Shown here one piece after another: positions 8,331 through 18,999 of a stretch of DNA of 45,128 nucleotides. Both the position numbers and the translations under genes were made by a program. The stretch spans positions 1 to 45,128 of the forward strand of contig JAQRMU010000078.1 in the NCBI GenBank assembly GCA_028598975.1, given 5' to 3'. The notes under the pieces are model-generated. The model was given only the letters and a program-made list of their open reading frames with translations. It had not been told where the DNA came from and ran no database searches. Within the stretch, counting starts at the first letter, position 1. Every line of letters begins with the position of its first letter. The stretch is from Gammaproteobacteria bacterium (lineage in GTDB: Bacteria; Pseudomonadota; Gammaproteobacteria; Nitrosococcales; Methylophagaceae).

Positions 8331-9657
8331 ATGAAATTGTAAAAATACAATGATAGGGGTCTCAGTATGCTTAATTACTTCGACCACGGTATGGTCTGCT
8401 TCACTAGAGGAGGCCGTAGGCACCACGATCAAAACAAATCCTGATGTGTTAGCTGCTGGTAACGAGCGAAATGCTGTATCTAAAGAGATTGCACAAGCGC
8501 GTGCTGGTTATTTCCCTACCATTGATTTAGCGGTTGGTACGGGCTATGAGTCTACAGATAGCCCAACGACTCGAGTAGGCGACTTCCATGGGAATGTTCA
8601 TAAAAATCGTGACGAGGCAAGTCTTAATTTACGTCAAATGTTGTTTGATGGAATGCAAACAAAAAATGAAGTACTTCGTCATACAGCCCGTACAAACTCT
8701 CGTGCTTATACTGTCTTTGGTGCAGCTGAAAATACAGGCTTAGAAGCTGTTGATGCATACCTTAATGTCTTACGTAGACAACGGTTAGTTGAATTAACCA
8801 CGACTAATCTTGAAGCTCACGAGCGCACACACGATCAAATTCGTTTACGAAGTGAACGTGGTGTCGGGCGTAAAGCTGATATGGATCAGAGCCAAGGTCG
8901 TGTAGCACTTGCTAGAGCAAACCAAATAGCAGAACAAAGTAATCTTCGCGATGCAGAAACTAACTATTTACGTGTTGTCGGTGAGGTCGCAGAAGATTTA
9001 TCAGATCCTGCATCACCAAGAAGCTCAATACCTGAAACGCTTGATGAAGCTATTAGTTTAGCAATAGAAAATCACCCAACATTAAAATCTGCAAATGCTG
9101 ATATAGATTCGGCAAATTCACAACACGATACCGCTGCCGCTGTTTTTTACCCTCGAGTTGACTTTGAATTGGACACAACTGCAAACAATGATCTTGATGG
9201 CATAGATGGTCATAATAATGATGTAACAGCAATGTTTCGTTTACGTTACAACTTGTTAAATGGCGGTAAAGACAAAGCCCGTCGTGAAGAAACTGCTTAT
9301 TTGATTAATCAAGCATCAGAGATTCGTAACAATACATACCGTCAAGTTGAACAAAGTGTGCGCCTATCATGGAATGCATTAGAAACGGTTAATAATCAAA
9401 TGAGCTTTTTTCAGTTACATGTTGATTCAAGTGAAAACTCTCGAAATGCCTACCAGCAACAATTTAGTTTAGGGCAAAGAACATTACTTGATTTATTAGA
9501 TTCTGAAAATGAAGTGTTTGTCGCTCGCCAAGCATTAGTTAATGCTCAATACGATCAACTATTTGCTCTGTACCGAGTGTTAAATAGTACGGGGAGTTTA
9601 TTGCAAACTTTGCAAGTTGCATTACCTGAAGCGAGTGCAGTGGTTGATAATAAATAG
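8331..9657 (+). pseudogene. lapE: TolC/LapE-like outer membrane channel, frameshifted at codon 4
   Basis: Outer-membrane efflux protein completing the type I secretion channel. The body is intact from 8350 to 9657 (435 codons): SLEEAVGTTIKTNPDVLAA, two repeated coiled-coil units (about residues 15-215 and 220-425), and a C-terminus with RTLLDLLDSENEVF, typical of LapE/AggA-like TolC proteins. The well-spaced RBS serves ATG 8331, which reads MKL then TAA. Without the T at 8340 it becomes MKLKNTMIGVSVCLITST, a normal signal peptide with a basic n-region, and a 441-residue protein. Initiation at 8350 would still give a weak signal sequence, so activity may be reduced rather than lost. Termination is by the hairpin at 9684. 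Confidence 0.8.
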
Positions 9658-9683
9658 CACTGATTACAACGAGTAAAAAATTT

Positions 9684-9717
9684 AAAGCCATGAGCATTAA
9701 TCTCATGGCTTTTTTTT
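9684..9717 (+). terminator. Rho-independent terminator after the lapE-like gene
   Basis: AAAGCCATGAG pairs perfectly with CTCATGGCTTT across a seven-base loop and runs into a T tract. It separates the secretion operon from fabA. Confidence 0.92.
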
Positions 9718-9806
9718 ATCAGAAATATAGAAAGTTACTCATGATCTTTTCTTGTTTTTAGCAGGTCGTGATATTATGGACTATTGCAAACTTATAAGAA
9801 GAGCAC

Positions 9807-10322
9807 ATGAGTAATCAATCATCATATACATACGAAGAACTTTTGCAGTGCGGTCGTGGCGAGTTATTTGGCCCCGGTAATGCACAGTTACCTACCCCTA
9901 ACATGTTGATGATGGATCGCATCACTCACATTTCTAACGAAGGTGGTAAATACGGTAAAGGTGAAGTTATTGCTGAATTAGATATTACGCCAGATTTGTG
10001 GTTCTTTGATTGTCACTTCCCAGGTGACCCTGTTATGCCAGGTTGTCTAGGTTTAGATGCTATGTGGCAGTTAGTAGGCTTTTTCTTAGGCTGGGATGGT
10101 AATCCTGGGCGTGGTCGTGCTTTAGGATCTGGTGAAGTTAAATTCTCTGGACAAGTATTACCAACAGCTAAAAAAGTAACATATAAACTTGATTTGAAAC
10201 GTGTTATTGCACGCAAATTGGTTTTGGCGATTGCTGATGGTACCGTCTCTGTTGATGGTCGAGAGATCTATGCAGCAAAAGATCTACGAGTAGGTTTGTT
10301 TACATCTACAGATAATTTTTAG
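9807..10322 (+). CDS. fabA: 3-hydroxydecanoyl-ACP dehydratase/isomerase FabA
   Basis: FabA dehydrates 3-hydroxyacyl-ACP and isomerises trans-2- to cis-3-decenoyl-ACP. This is the branch point of anaerobic-type unsaturated fatty acid synthesis in the cytoplasm. The 171-residue product is of normal length. The catalytic His70 sits in [12 protein letters not shown] and Asp84 in GLDAMWQL, at the same numbers as in the E. coli enzyme. fabB follows nine bases downstream, so the two enzymes of the pathway are co-transcribed. I see no convincing FadR or FabR operator. Confidence 0.97.
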   Translation: MSNQSSYTYEELLQCGRGELFGPGNAQLPTPNMLMMDRITHISNEGGKYGKGEVIAELDITPDLWFFDCHFPGDPVMPGCLGLDAMWQLVGFFLGWDGNPGRGRALGSGEVKFSGQVLPTAKKVTYKLDLKRVIARKLVLAIADGTVSVDGREIYAAKDLRVGLFTSTDNF

Positions 10323-10331
10323 GAAATAGTC

Positions 10332-11549
10332 ATGAAACGCGTAGTTGTCACAGGTTTAGGTATTACCTCATGTTTGGGATTGGATGCTGAAACAGTTACA
10401 GAATCTTTACGTTTAGGTCGGTCAGGAATTCGGTTTAAACAAGAATATGCTGATATGGGTTTCCGTAGTCATCTTGCTGGTAGTGTTGATATTGACTTTA
10501 AAGAACATATTGATCGCAAAACATTGCGTTTTATGGGCGATGCAGCAGCATATGCTTACATCTCTATGAAACAAGCAATTGCCGATTCAGGTTTATCGGA
10601 TGAGCAAGTTTCTAACATTCGTACAGGCCTTGTTATGGGATCTGGCGGTGCTTCAGCGGCTAATCAAGTTGAAGCTGCTGATATTTTGCGTGAAAAAGGA
10701 ATTCGCCGAGTTGGCCCTTATCGCGTAACCCAAGTTATGGGTAGCACCACATCTGCTTGTTTAGCAACACCATTTAAGATTAAAGGTGTGAATTATTCAA
10801 TGTCATCTGCTTGTGCAACAAGTGCACATTGTATTGGTAACGCCATGGAACAAATTCAACTTGGTAAACAAGATATCGTATTTGCTGGTGGTGCTGAAGA
10901 AGAGCATTGGACAATGAGTTCATTATTCGATGCAATGGGTGCGTTATCAACAAAATATAACGATACACCTGATAAAGCTTCTCGTGCATATGATGCTGAT
11001 CGTGATGGTTTTGTTATTGCTGGTGGTGGTGGTGTCGTTGTATTAGAAGAATATGAGCATGCAAAAGCCCGTGGCGCAAAAATTTACGCTGAATTGACAG
11101 GATATGCTGCAACATCAGATGGCTATGACATGGTCGCACCATCGGGTGAAGGTGCTGTACGCTGTATGCAACTTGCAAGCGCTACCGTTGACGCGCCAAT
11201 CGATTACATCAATGCGCATGGTACAAGCACGCCAGTAGGTGATTTGGCTGAGCTAGGTGCGGTTAAGAAAGCATTTGGTGATAATGCGCCATTAGTAGGT
11301 TCTACTAAGTCATTATCTGGTCATTCATTAGGTGCAGCAGGTGTACAAGAAGCAATTTATTGTTTATTAATGATGGAAAATGATTTCATTGCTGCATCTG
11401 CCAATATTGAAAACTTAGATCCTGAGGCGGAAGGTGTGTCGATTATCCGTGAACGTAAAGATAATGCAGGTTTGAAGACAATCATGTCGAATAGCTTTGG
11501 CTTTGGCGGAACTAATGCAAGTTTAGTATTTGAGAAGTTAGTTGATTAG
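10332..11549 (+). CDS. fabB: 3-oxoacyl-ACP synthase I FabB
   Basis: KAS I elongates the cis-3-decenoyl-ACP made by FabA and is needed for unsaturated fatty acids. The 405-residue product shows the Cys-His-His triad: Cys161 in [10 protein letters not shown], His296 in [11 protein letters not shown] and His331 in GHSLGAAG. The glycine-rich C-terminal motif [11 protein letters not shown] is present. It is co-directional with fabA at nine bases and is followed by a strong terminator, so fabA-fabB is a closed two-gene operon. Confidence 0.97.
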   Translation: MKRVVVTGLGITSCLGLDAETVTESLRLGRSGIRFKQEYADMGFRSHLAGSVDIDFKEHIDRKTLRFMGDAAAYAYISMKQAIADSGLSDEQVSNIRTGLVMGSGGASAANQVEAADILREKGIRRVGPYRVTQVMGSTTSACLATPFKIKGVNYSMSSACATSAHCIGNAMEQIQLGKQDIVFAGGAEEEHWTMSSLFDAMGALSTKYNDTPDKASRAYDADRDGFVIAGGGGVVVLEEYEHAKARGAKIYAELTGYAATSDGYDMVAPSGEGAVRCMQLASATVDAPIDYINAHGTSTPVGDLAELGAVKKAFGDNAPLVGSTKSLSGHSLGAAGVQEAIYCLLMMENDFIAASANIENLDPEAEGVSIIRERKDNAGLKTIMSNSFGFGGTNASLVFEKLVD

Positions 11550-11582
11550 TTTTTGAATTACTTTTCTAACAAGTAAAAAACT

Positions 11583-11610
11583 AGGCCACCTTAAAGAAGG
11601 TGGCCTTTTT
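11583..11610 (+). terminator. Rho-independent terminator after fabB
   Basis: AGGCCACCTT and AAGGTGGCCT form a perfect ten-base stem with loop AAAG, followed by a T run. Confidence 0.95.
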
Positions 11611-11662
11611 ATTTCTACATGTACGTCTCATTAACGCCATTATGACGTTTGTGAAAATAATC

Positions 11663-11836
11663 TTAATCTAGATCATCATCCGTTACCACACCACGCTTAC
11701 CAGAAAGTGATTCTTGGATTAGCGTAATCAATTTAGCTTTCTTTTCGGGATCATCCAAATGTTTTGAGCTAAAAGTAATGCCATGTTTTCCTGCATATTG
11801 TTGGACCAACATTACTAAAACAGTTTCATCTTCCAC
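11663..11836 (-). CDS. Small acidic protein of unknown function
   Basis: A 57-residue protein, DETVLVMLVQQYAGKHG near its start and ending GVVTDDDLD, with no membrane helix or known motif. The GTG at 11836 was chosen because TGGAG lies six bases before it; a longer ORF to 11869 has no better RBS. It is convergent with fabB across the terminator and divergent from the downstream hydrolase gene. The even spread of charged residues and the good RBS suggest a real gene. No function can be assigned. Confidence 0.6.
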   Translation of the reverse strand: MEDETVLVMLVQQYAGKHGITFSSKHLDDPEKKAKLITLIQESLSGKRGVVTDDDLD

Positions 11837-11902
11837 AAAAAATCTCCAGTTGTCATAAAATAAAGTCATTATAAACTTTCAAGACTATAAAATATTTATT
11901 TA

Positions 11903-12667
11903 ATGAAATTACATTATCAAATTGTAGGTTCAGGTCAGCCTGTAGTGATTTTACATGGCCTATTTGGTTCCTCAGATAATTGGCGTGGTTTGGCGAAAGA
12001 GTTATCGAACCATGCTCAAGTTATCACGGTTGATTTACGGAATCATGGTCGCTCACCACACAGCGCAGAACAGTCATACGAATTAATGGCTGATGATTTA
12101 GCTGAACTTATCCAAGAATTAAAGCTCAGTTCAGTCGATCTTATTGGTCACTCTGTAGGCGGTAAGGTTGCTATGACTTTCAGTCAGCACTACCCTGAGT
12201 TTCTACATAAATTAGTCGTGGTTGATATTGCTCCTCGCGCATATACTGATGAACATAGCACTATATTTGAAACCTTATTAGGCTTAGATCTATCACTATA
12301 TTTAAGTCGAAAGGAACTTGATCAGGAATTAAGTTTATCTTTACCCAACAAAGCTGTCCGGCAGTTTTTATTAATGAATTTGGATCTGACTAATGATAAA
12401 TTAACTTGGCGATTAAATTTGCATGCTTTGTTTGAATGTTATCCCAAGCTTCTTCAATCAGTATGTAATCATCAACAAATTGCTATTCCTAGCTATTTTA
12501 TACGTGGTGGTCGATCTAACTATATTGGTGATGATGATTTTGCTTTAATTAATGCTACTTTTCCTCACTCAGAGATAGTTACAATAGAGGAAGCTGGTCA
12601 CTGGGTTCATGCCGAGGCGCCAGATATATTCTTAACTAAAATAATAGAGTTTTTTGATTATGATTAA
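11903..12667 (+). CDS. ybfF: Alpha/beta hydrolase, YbfF-like esterase
   Basis: A 254-residue cytosolic alpha/beta hydrolase. The oxyanion motif HGLFGSSDNWRG is near residue 18, DLRNHGRS near 45, the nucleophile elbow GHSVGG has its Ser near residue 88, and the catalytic His is in GHWVHAE near 233. These match the YbfF acyl-CoA/short-chain ester hydrolase family, whose physiological substrate is not settled. It overlaps the MazG-like gene at its stop codon. Nothing unusual is seen. Confidence 0.85.
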   Translation: MKLHYQIVGSGQPVVILHGLFGSSDNWRGLAKELSNHAQVITVDLRNHGRSPHSAEQSYELMADDLAELIQELKLSSVDLIGHSVGGKVAMTFSQHYPEFLHKLVVVDIAPRAYTDEHSTIFETLLGLDLSLYLSRKELDQELSLSLPNKAVRQFLLMNLDLTNDKLTWRLNLHALFECYPKLLQSVCNHQQIAIPSYFIRGGRSNYIGDDDFALINATFPHSEIVTIEEAGHWVHAEAPDIFLTKIIEFFDYD

Positions 12668-13007
12668 AGCTGAACTAGTAGACCGTTTAATCAAGTTTCG
12701 CAGTGATCGTGACTGGGAACAGTTTCACTCGCCCAAAGAGCTCGCAATTTCATTATCTATTGAAGCCTCTGAACTATTAGAATGGTTTCAATGGAAAAAT
12801 GATGATGAGATTCAATTGAAACTAAACTCAGATAAGCGTGCAGCGCTAGAAGATGAAGTCGCTGATGTTGTCGCCTATTTAACTTACCTTTGCCATGATG
12901 TGGGTATTGATATAAATAAAGCTGTAGAAGCTAAAATCAATAAAAATGCCCAGAAATATCCCATTGAAAAAGTGAAGGGAAGGTCAGAGAAATATAATGA
13001 ATATTAA
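12660..13007 (+). CDS. MazG-like nucleotide pyrophosphohydrolase
   Basis: A 115-residue all-alpha NTP pyrophosphatase of the MazG-like/dCTPase group. Members of this group cleave (d)NTPs to monophosphate and pyrophosphate and clean the nucleotide pool. Metal-binding acidic motifs are EASELLEWFQW near residue 34 and EDEVADVVAYL near residue 66, the EExxE...ExxD pattern. ATG 12660 starts inside the stop region of the hydrolase gene; a second in-frame ATG lies at 12654. Overlap implies translational coupling, but no functional link is evident. Confidence 0.82.
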   Translation: MIKAELVDRLIKFRSDRDWEQFHSPKELAISLSIEASELLEWFQWKNDDEIQLKLNSDKRAALEDEVADVVAYLTYLCHDVGIDINKAVEAKINKNAQKYPIEKVKGRSEKYNEY

Positions 13008-13088
13008 TATTTCTAAGTTGTTTGTCTATCTAGGCTAAATTAGTGCTACAGTGCGAATACATAATATATTTAAGGTATTAATAATTTC

Positions 13089-13946
13089 ATGAATGCGATT
13101 GTTTTTCTTATTCAATGTCACGACCAAAAAGGCTTGGTCGCAGGAATTACTGGCTTCTTTTCGGAGCGTGACTTTAACATTTTACACTGCCAGCAATATA
13201 CCGATGTACAAGATGGCCAGTATTTCATGCGTATAAAATTAGAAGATAACGGTAGCCTAGATCGCCAATTATTGGAGCAACAATTTAATACGTTTGCACA
13301 GGGGCTATCACTAACGTGGTCGGTAAGGTATTCAGATAAACCTTATCGTGTAGCCTTGCTAGTAACACGAGCCTCACACTGTCCTTATGACCTTCTATCA
13401 CGTGAATTAGAAGGTGAATTAAAGTGTGACATTCCTGTTGTGATCGGCAACCATAATGATCTTGAAGGCATGGCAAAGCAGTTTAAAAAACCTTTTTATC
13501 ATTTACCCATCACAAAAGAGACTAAGCCACAGCAAGAAGCTCAAATCAATGCACTACTTGATGAGTATAAGATTGATCTTGTGGTCATGGCGCGTTACAT
13601 GCAAATCTTGTCAGAAGATTTTGTTGAGCAACATGCAGGACGAGTTATTAATATTCATCACGGTTTTTTACCCGCATTTCAAGGTGCAAGACCGTACCAT
13701 CAAGCCTATGATCGAGGTGTTAAGATTATTGGAGCAACGTCACATTATGCAACGGCTGATTTAGATGAAGGGCCTATTATTGAACAAGGTGTTGAACGAG
13801 TGATGCACGATAATAGTCCTGAAGATCTAGTGATGATTGGTAAAGATATTGAACGTCTAGTGTTAGCAAAAGCCGTTAAGGCGCACATTGAACACCGAAT
13901 TATCATATCTGGTCGTCGAACAATTGTATTCTCAGAAGGCGCTTAA
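13089..13946 (+). CDS. purU: Formyltetrahydrofolate deformylase PurU
   Basis: Hydrolyses 10-formyl-THF to THF and formate, balancing one-carbon pools and supplying formate for PurT. In methylotrophs it may also feed formate oxidation (inference). The 285-residue product has an N-terminal ACT regulatory domain (about residues 1-85, FLIQCHDQKGLVAGITGFF) and a formyltransferase-fold catalytic domain. The catalytic region shows INIHHGFLPAF with Asn and His, and SHYATADLDEGPII with the catalytic Asp. Length is normal. An 81-base gap upstream leaves room for its own promoter, and the HDOD gene follows 64 bases downstream. Confidence 0.95.
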   Translation: MNAIVFLIQCHDQKGLVAGITGFFSERDFNILHCQQYTDVQDGQYFMRIKLEDNGSLDRQLLEQQFNTFAQGLSLTWSVRYSDKPYRVALLVTRASHCPYDLLSRELEGELKCDIPVVIGNHNDLEGMAKQFKKPFYHLPITKETKPQQEAQINALLDEYKIDLVVMARYMQILSEDFVEQHAGRVINIHHGFLPAFQGARPYHQAYDRGVKIIGATSHYATADLDEGPIIEQGVERVMHDNSPEDLVMIGKDIERLVLAKAVKAHIEHRIIISGRRTIVFSEGA

Positions 13947-14010
13947 TAACGTCAAATATAGTGCCAGTTATATCACGGTTAAAAAAATTGTAAATAAAGA
14001 AGGATAATGC

Positions 14011-14853
14011 ATGTCAGGTCAGGACCAATCATTAGGTGACGAACTTAAACGCCTTATTAATACGGGTGGTATTGAAGTGCCGATGTTGCCAGAAATTGCT
14101 AATAAAGCACTGGTATTAGCTCAGAACCCCGATTCTGATGCTAGTGAAATGGCGGCATTAATACAGGGTGACCAATCACTTGCTGCTCATGTTATGCGAA
14201 TTGCTAACTCGGTTGCATTTACGCCATTATCCAACTTGGTTTCACTGCAACAAGCAATAGCACGGCTGGGTATGGCAACAATTAGTGAAATAGCTTTAAC
14301 GGCTGCTATTGGTGCCAAAATGTTTAATACGCCAGGTTATGAAGAGTATGTGGCTGGTATTTGGAAGCATGCATTAGCAACATCACTCTGGTCGAAAGAG
14401 ATTGCTCGCCATGGACGAAGTAATGTTGAAGTGGCTTTTCTTGCAGGACTATTGCATTCCATTGGCCGACCTGCGGTATTACAAGCTATCCTTGATTTAG
14501 CAAAGAAGCAGAATGTCAGCTTAAGTAAAGGTGAAGTTCAGCATTTAGAAAATAGCTATTGTCAGCAAGTGAGCCAAGCAGTAGTTCATTCATGGAAAAT
14601 GCCGACATTAGTGATTGAGGCAATTAGTGCATACACCGATCAAAATAGTGATTTACCATTAGGTTTGCAAGCCGCTCAAATTACTGTTGGGTCACGCTTT
14701 GCTACTCATATGCTGAAACCTGAAAATTTAGATAAAGAGATTTTGTTAATGTTACCGGCTTTAGATACATTGAACCTATATCAAGATGAAGTTGAAACCT
14801 TACTTGGCAAAACTGAAATGATAAAAGGACGTCTAGAAGGATTATCATCATGA
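14011..14853 (+). CDS. HDOD-domain signalling protein
   Basis: A 280-residue protein consisting of a single HDOD domain, a catalytically inactive relative of HD-GYP and HD phosphohydrolases used in signalling. Seen: VPMLPEIANKALVLAQNPDS near residue 22, LGMATISEIALTAAIG in the middle, and LAGLLHSIGRPAVL where active HD proteins would have HDIG. The missing Asp supports a non-enzymatic role. RBS AAGGA lies nine bases before the ATG. It overlaps sthA by ATGA, which is unusual company; a regulatory link to the transhydrogenase is only a guess. Confidence 0.85.
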   Translation: MSGQDQSLGDELKRLINTGGIEVPMLPEIANKALVLAQNPDSDASEMAALIQGDQSLAAHVMRIANSVAFTPLSNLVSLQQAIARLGMATISEIALTAAIGAKMFNTPGYEEYVAGIWKHALATSLWSKEIARHGRSNVEVAFLAGLLHSIGRPAVLQAILDLAKKQNVSLSKGEVQHLENSYCQQVSQAVVHSWKMPTLVIEAISAYTDQNSDLPLGLQAAQITVGSRFATHMLKPENLDKEILLMLPALDTLNLYQDEVETLLGKTEMIKGRLEGLSS

Positions 14854-16250
14854 GTAATGAGCAATTTGATTATGATGTGTTAGTGATTGGTAGCGGTCCA
14901 GCAGGTCAAAAATCAGCTATTCAGGCTGCTAAGGCTGGTCAGCGTGTTGGGATTGTAGAACGTGATAGCTTGTTTGGTGGTGCCTGTGTTCATCGAGGCA
15001 CTATTCCATCAAAAACATTGCGTGAAAATGCACTTCGAGTAAAGCATATGCGTCAAAATGCCGCATTGGCCGATTTTGAACTGGGTGAAGATACTGAAAT
15101 GCACACACTCATCAATCGACTTGATGAAGTGCTTAAATCACACGATGACTACATGCGTAAACAAATTGATCGTAATAATGTTCAACGCATTCATGGTCGA
15201 GCAAGTTTTGTTGATAATCACACGGTGAAAATAACTAAGGTCAGTGGTGAAACGGTTGATTTAAAGGTGAATACTGTGATTATTGCAGCGGGTTCATATC
15301 CACGTAATCCAGATAATATCCCAATTGATCATGAACACTTATTTGATAGTGATTCAATTTTATCAATGTTGTATTTACCATCGAGCTTAACGGTATTGGG
15401 TGGTGGTGTTATTGCCAGTGAATATGCGTCTATTTTCCAAGCACTGGGTGTTAAGGTGACAATGATAGATCGCTATCCGACACCGTTAGGTTTTTTAGAC
15501 AGTGATATGACAGATACCTTTGTTGGGGCCTTTAAGAACATGGGTGGAACATGGATGGGGAGTCAGAAGGTTGCTAAAGTCTACTGGGATGGTATTAGTG
15601 AAGTTGTGACTGAATGTGAAGATGGTACGGTCGTCCGAAGCCAGAAATTACTTTGTGCAGCAGGTCGCTTGGCTAATGTTAAAGAACTTCAACTTGAAAA
15701 TGCGGGTTTGGCTCTCAATGAGCGTGGCTTGATCAGTGTTGATGATAATTTATGTACAAACGTGTCTAATATCTATGCGGCAGGTGATGTGATTGGTCCG
15801 CCATCATTAGCATCAGCGTCAATGGAACAAGGTCGTCGTGCTGCTTGTAATGCATTAGGTGTAGAAATTGGATCAATGAGCCAACTCATACCTGCAGGCA
15901 TTTATTCGATTCCTGAATTATCATCAGTAGGGCTAACTGAGAAACAAGCGCGTGATCAGCATGTCAATGTTCTTGTGGGGACTGCTCAGTTTTCTGAAGT
16001 CGCACGAGGACAAATTTCAGGCAATACAGAAGGAATGCTGAAAATTGTTGCCGATGCTGAAGGAAAGAAAATCCTTGGTGTAATGCTCGTTGGTGAAGGC
16101 TCAACAGAAGTAGTACATATTGGTCATATGGCAATGTTATGTGATGCTGATGTTGATATATTTGTTGAAAGTACGTTTAACTTTCCAACACTAGCGGAAG
16201 CTTACCGGGTTGCAGCATTAGAGATTTTAGCTCAGCGTCCTGAGAGCTAA
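14850..16250 (+). CDS. sthA: Soluble pyridine nucleotide transhydrogenase SthA
   Basis: A flavoprotein that exchanges hydride between NADPH and NAD+, mainly to drain excess NADPH. The 466-residue product has the FAD-binding GSGPAGQKSAIQAAKAG at about residue 12 and the NAD(P)-binding GGGVIASEYASIF near 187. The redox-active CxxxxC of dihydrolipoamide dehydrogenases is replaced by CVHRGTIPSK with one Cys, which is the mark of SthA. A C-terminal dimerisation domain is present. An NADPH-spilling enzyme fits an organism with active G6P/6PG flux (pgl-glk at 37-38.7 kb). It ends 7 bases before the YdfG-like gene. Confidence 0.93.
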   Translation: MSNEQFDYDVLVIGSGPAGQKSAIQAAKAGQRVGIVERDSLFGGACVHRGTIPSKTLRENALRVKHMRQNAALADFELGEDTEMHTLINRLDEVLKSHDDYMRKQIDRNNVQRIHGRASFVDNHTVKITKVSGETVDLKVNTVIIAAGSYPRNPDNIPIDHEHLFDSDSILSMLYLPSSLTVLGGGVIASEYASIFQALGVKVTMIDRYPTPLGFLDSDMTDTFVGAFKNMGGTWMGSQKVAKVYWDGISEVVTECEDGTVVRSQKLLCAAGRLANVKELQLENAGLALNERGLISVDDNLCTNVSNIYAAGDVIGPPSLASASMEQGRRAACNALGVEIGSMSQLIPAGIYSIPELSSVGLTEKQARDQHVNVLVGTAQFSEVARGQISGNTEGMLKIVADAEGKKILGVMLVGEGSTEVVHIGHMAMLCDADVDIFVESTFNFPTLAEAYRVAALEILAQRPES

Positions 16251-16257
16251 GTGAATA

Positions 16258-17016
16258 ATGAAAACAGTGATGATAACAGGAGCAACCTCAGGCTTTGGTG
16301 AAGCATGTGCCCGTTTATTTTCTTCTAGTGGCTGGAAGGTCATTATTACTGGTCGTAGACAAGCACGGCTTGATTTATTGCAAAAGGAACTTGGAGGTGC
16401 AGACAAGGCATATAGTTGTTGCTTTGACATTACCAATCGTGATGCTGTTGCTAATGCATTCGATAATATGCCAGAAAAGTTTTCTGAGATCGATGTGCTA
16501 GTGAATAATGCCGGCTTGGCATTAGGATTGGAACCGGCTTATGAGACTGATCTTGATGATTGGGAAAAGATGGTTGATACCAACATTAAAGGTTTGATGT
16601 ATTGCACTCGCACAGTGCTACCTATGATGAAGCAGCGTGGGCAGGGTTATATTATCAATATAGGCTCTATAGCAGGTAACTGGCCATATCCAGGTGGCAA
16701 TGTATATTGTGCTACTAAAGCGTTTGTTAGACAGTTCTCATTAGCTTTGCGCGCTGACTTGTTAGGTACGGGTATTCGCATTACTAATATTGAACCAGGT
16801 AATGCAGAAACTGAATTTTCAATGGTTAGGTTTAAAGAAGATGAGCTGCGTGCGGATAATGTTTATCACAATACTAAAGCGTTAACTGCTGAGGATATCG
16901 CTGACACGGTGTTGTGGCTAGCTAACACCCCTGAACATGTGAATGTAACAACAATGGAAATTATGCCGACTGAACAGGCAACAGGCCCTCTGGCTACTTA
17001 TCGTAGAGACAAATAA
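16258..17016 (+). CDS. ydfG: Short-chain dehydrogenase, YdfG-like
   Basis: A 252-residue classical SDR. The cofactor motif TGATSGFG is at residue 7, followed by GRRQARLD, which favours NADP(H). NNAG is near residue 83 and the catalytic Ser-Tyr-Lys in GSIAGNWPYPGGNVYCATK near 138-155. The overall pattern, including EPGNAETEFS and the C-terminal EIMPTEQ, matches YdfG, which oxidises L-allo-threonine/serine and reduces malonic semialdehyde. The in vivo substrate is not certain. It is the last gene of the run from purU or the HDOD gene and is closed by a bidirectional terminator. Confidence 0.88.
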   Translation: MKTVMITGATSGFGEACARLFSSSGWKVIITGRRQARLDLLQKELGGADKAYSCCFDITNRDAVANAFDNMPEKFSEIDVLVNNAGLALGLEPAYETDLDDWEKMVDTNIKGLMYCTRTVLPMMKQRGQGYIINIGSIAGNWPYPGGNVYCATKAFVRQFSLALRADLLGTGIRITNIEPGNAETEFSMVRFKEDELRADNVYHNTKALTAEDIADTVLWLANTPEHVNVTTMEIMPTEQATGPLATYRRDK

Positions 17017-17047
17017 AAAAACCGTGCTTTAAGCACGGTTTTTTTGT
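17017..17047. terminator. Bidirectional rho-independent terminator
   Basis: AAAACCGTGCTT and AAGCACGGTTTT form a near-perfect palindrome with A and T tracts on both sides. It serves the converging ydfG-like and DUF4870-like genes. Confidence 0.93.
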
Positions 17048-17068
17048 TTTGAAAGAAGCGAACTTTAT

Positions 17069-17410
17069 TTAAGAAAACATCCAACCGGTTGGGTTTGGAT
17101 GTGCTTCTTGGTCATCTAACGCTTTCATGCCTTTAATACAACGCACGACGATCCATACAATTGTAAATAGGATAATAAACCAGCCAATTATGATGATTGA
17201 TAGTAGAGCACCAACAAATACATAAAGTAAGCCAATCCAGAATGTACGAATTTGAAATTGATAATGAGTTTGTAACCATTCAGGCGCATCATCTTTATTG
17301 ACATAAGCCATAACAACACCAATTAAACCAAGCAGTGGAACAATAATATTGGCTAAGACTAAGATGTATATTATTTTTGGCGTTGTGGTATTTGCCTGTA
17401 TTTCTGACAT
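17069..17410 (-). CDS. DUF4870-like small membrane protein
   Basis: A 113-residue protein with about three hydrophobic segments (residues 12-36, 50-72, 72-92). It ends in the family-like RCIKGMKALDDQEAHPNPTG before a terminal WMFS. Similar proteins are common in gammaproteobacteria but have no established function. It probably sits in the inner membrane. It lies downstream of dapE on the same strand, with a 66-base gap that could hold its own promoter. Confidence 0.8.
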   Translation of the reverse strand: MSEIQANTTTPKIIYILVLANIIVPLLGLIGVVMAYVNKDDAPEWLQTHYQFQIRTFWIGLLYVFVGALLSIIIIGWFIILFTIVWIVVRCIKGMKALDDQEAHPNPTGWMFS

Positions 17411-17476
17411 GAAAAGTCCTTTATTAGATTGAACAAAAAAGCTACTTTAGCAGAATTCTATTAACCGAACTAAGCT

Positions 17477-18965
<1,489 letters not shown>

Positions 18966-18999
18966 AATGATGCCTTGCTAATGCTGGTCTACAGCGTTT

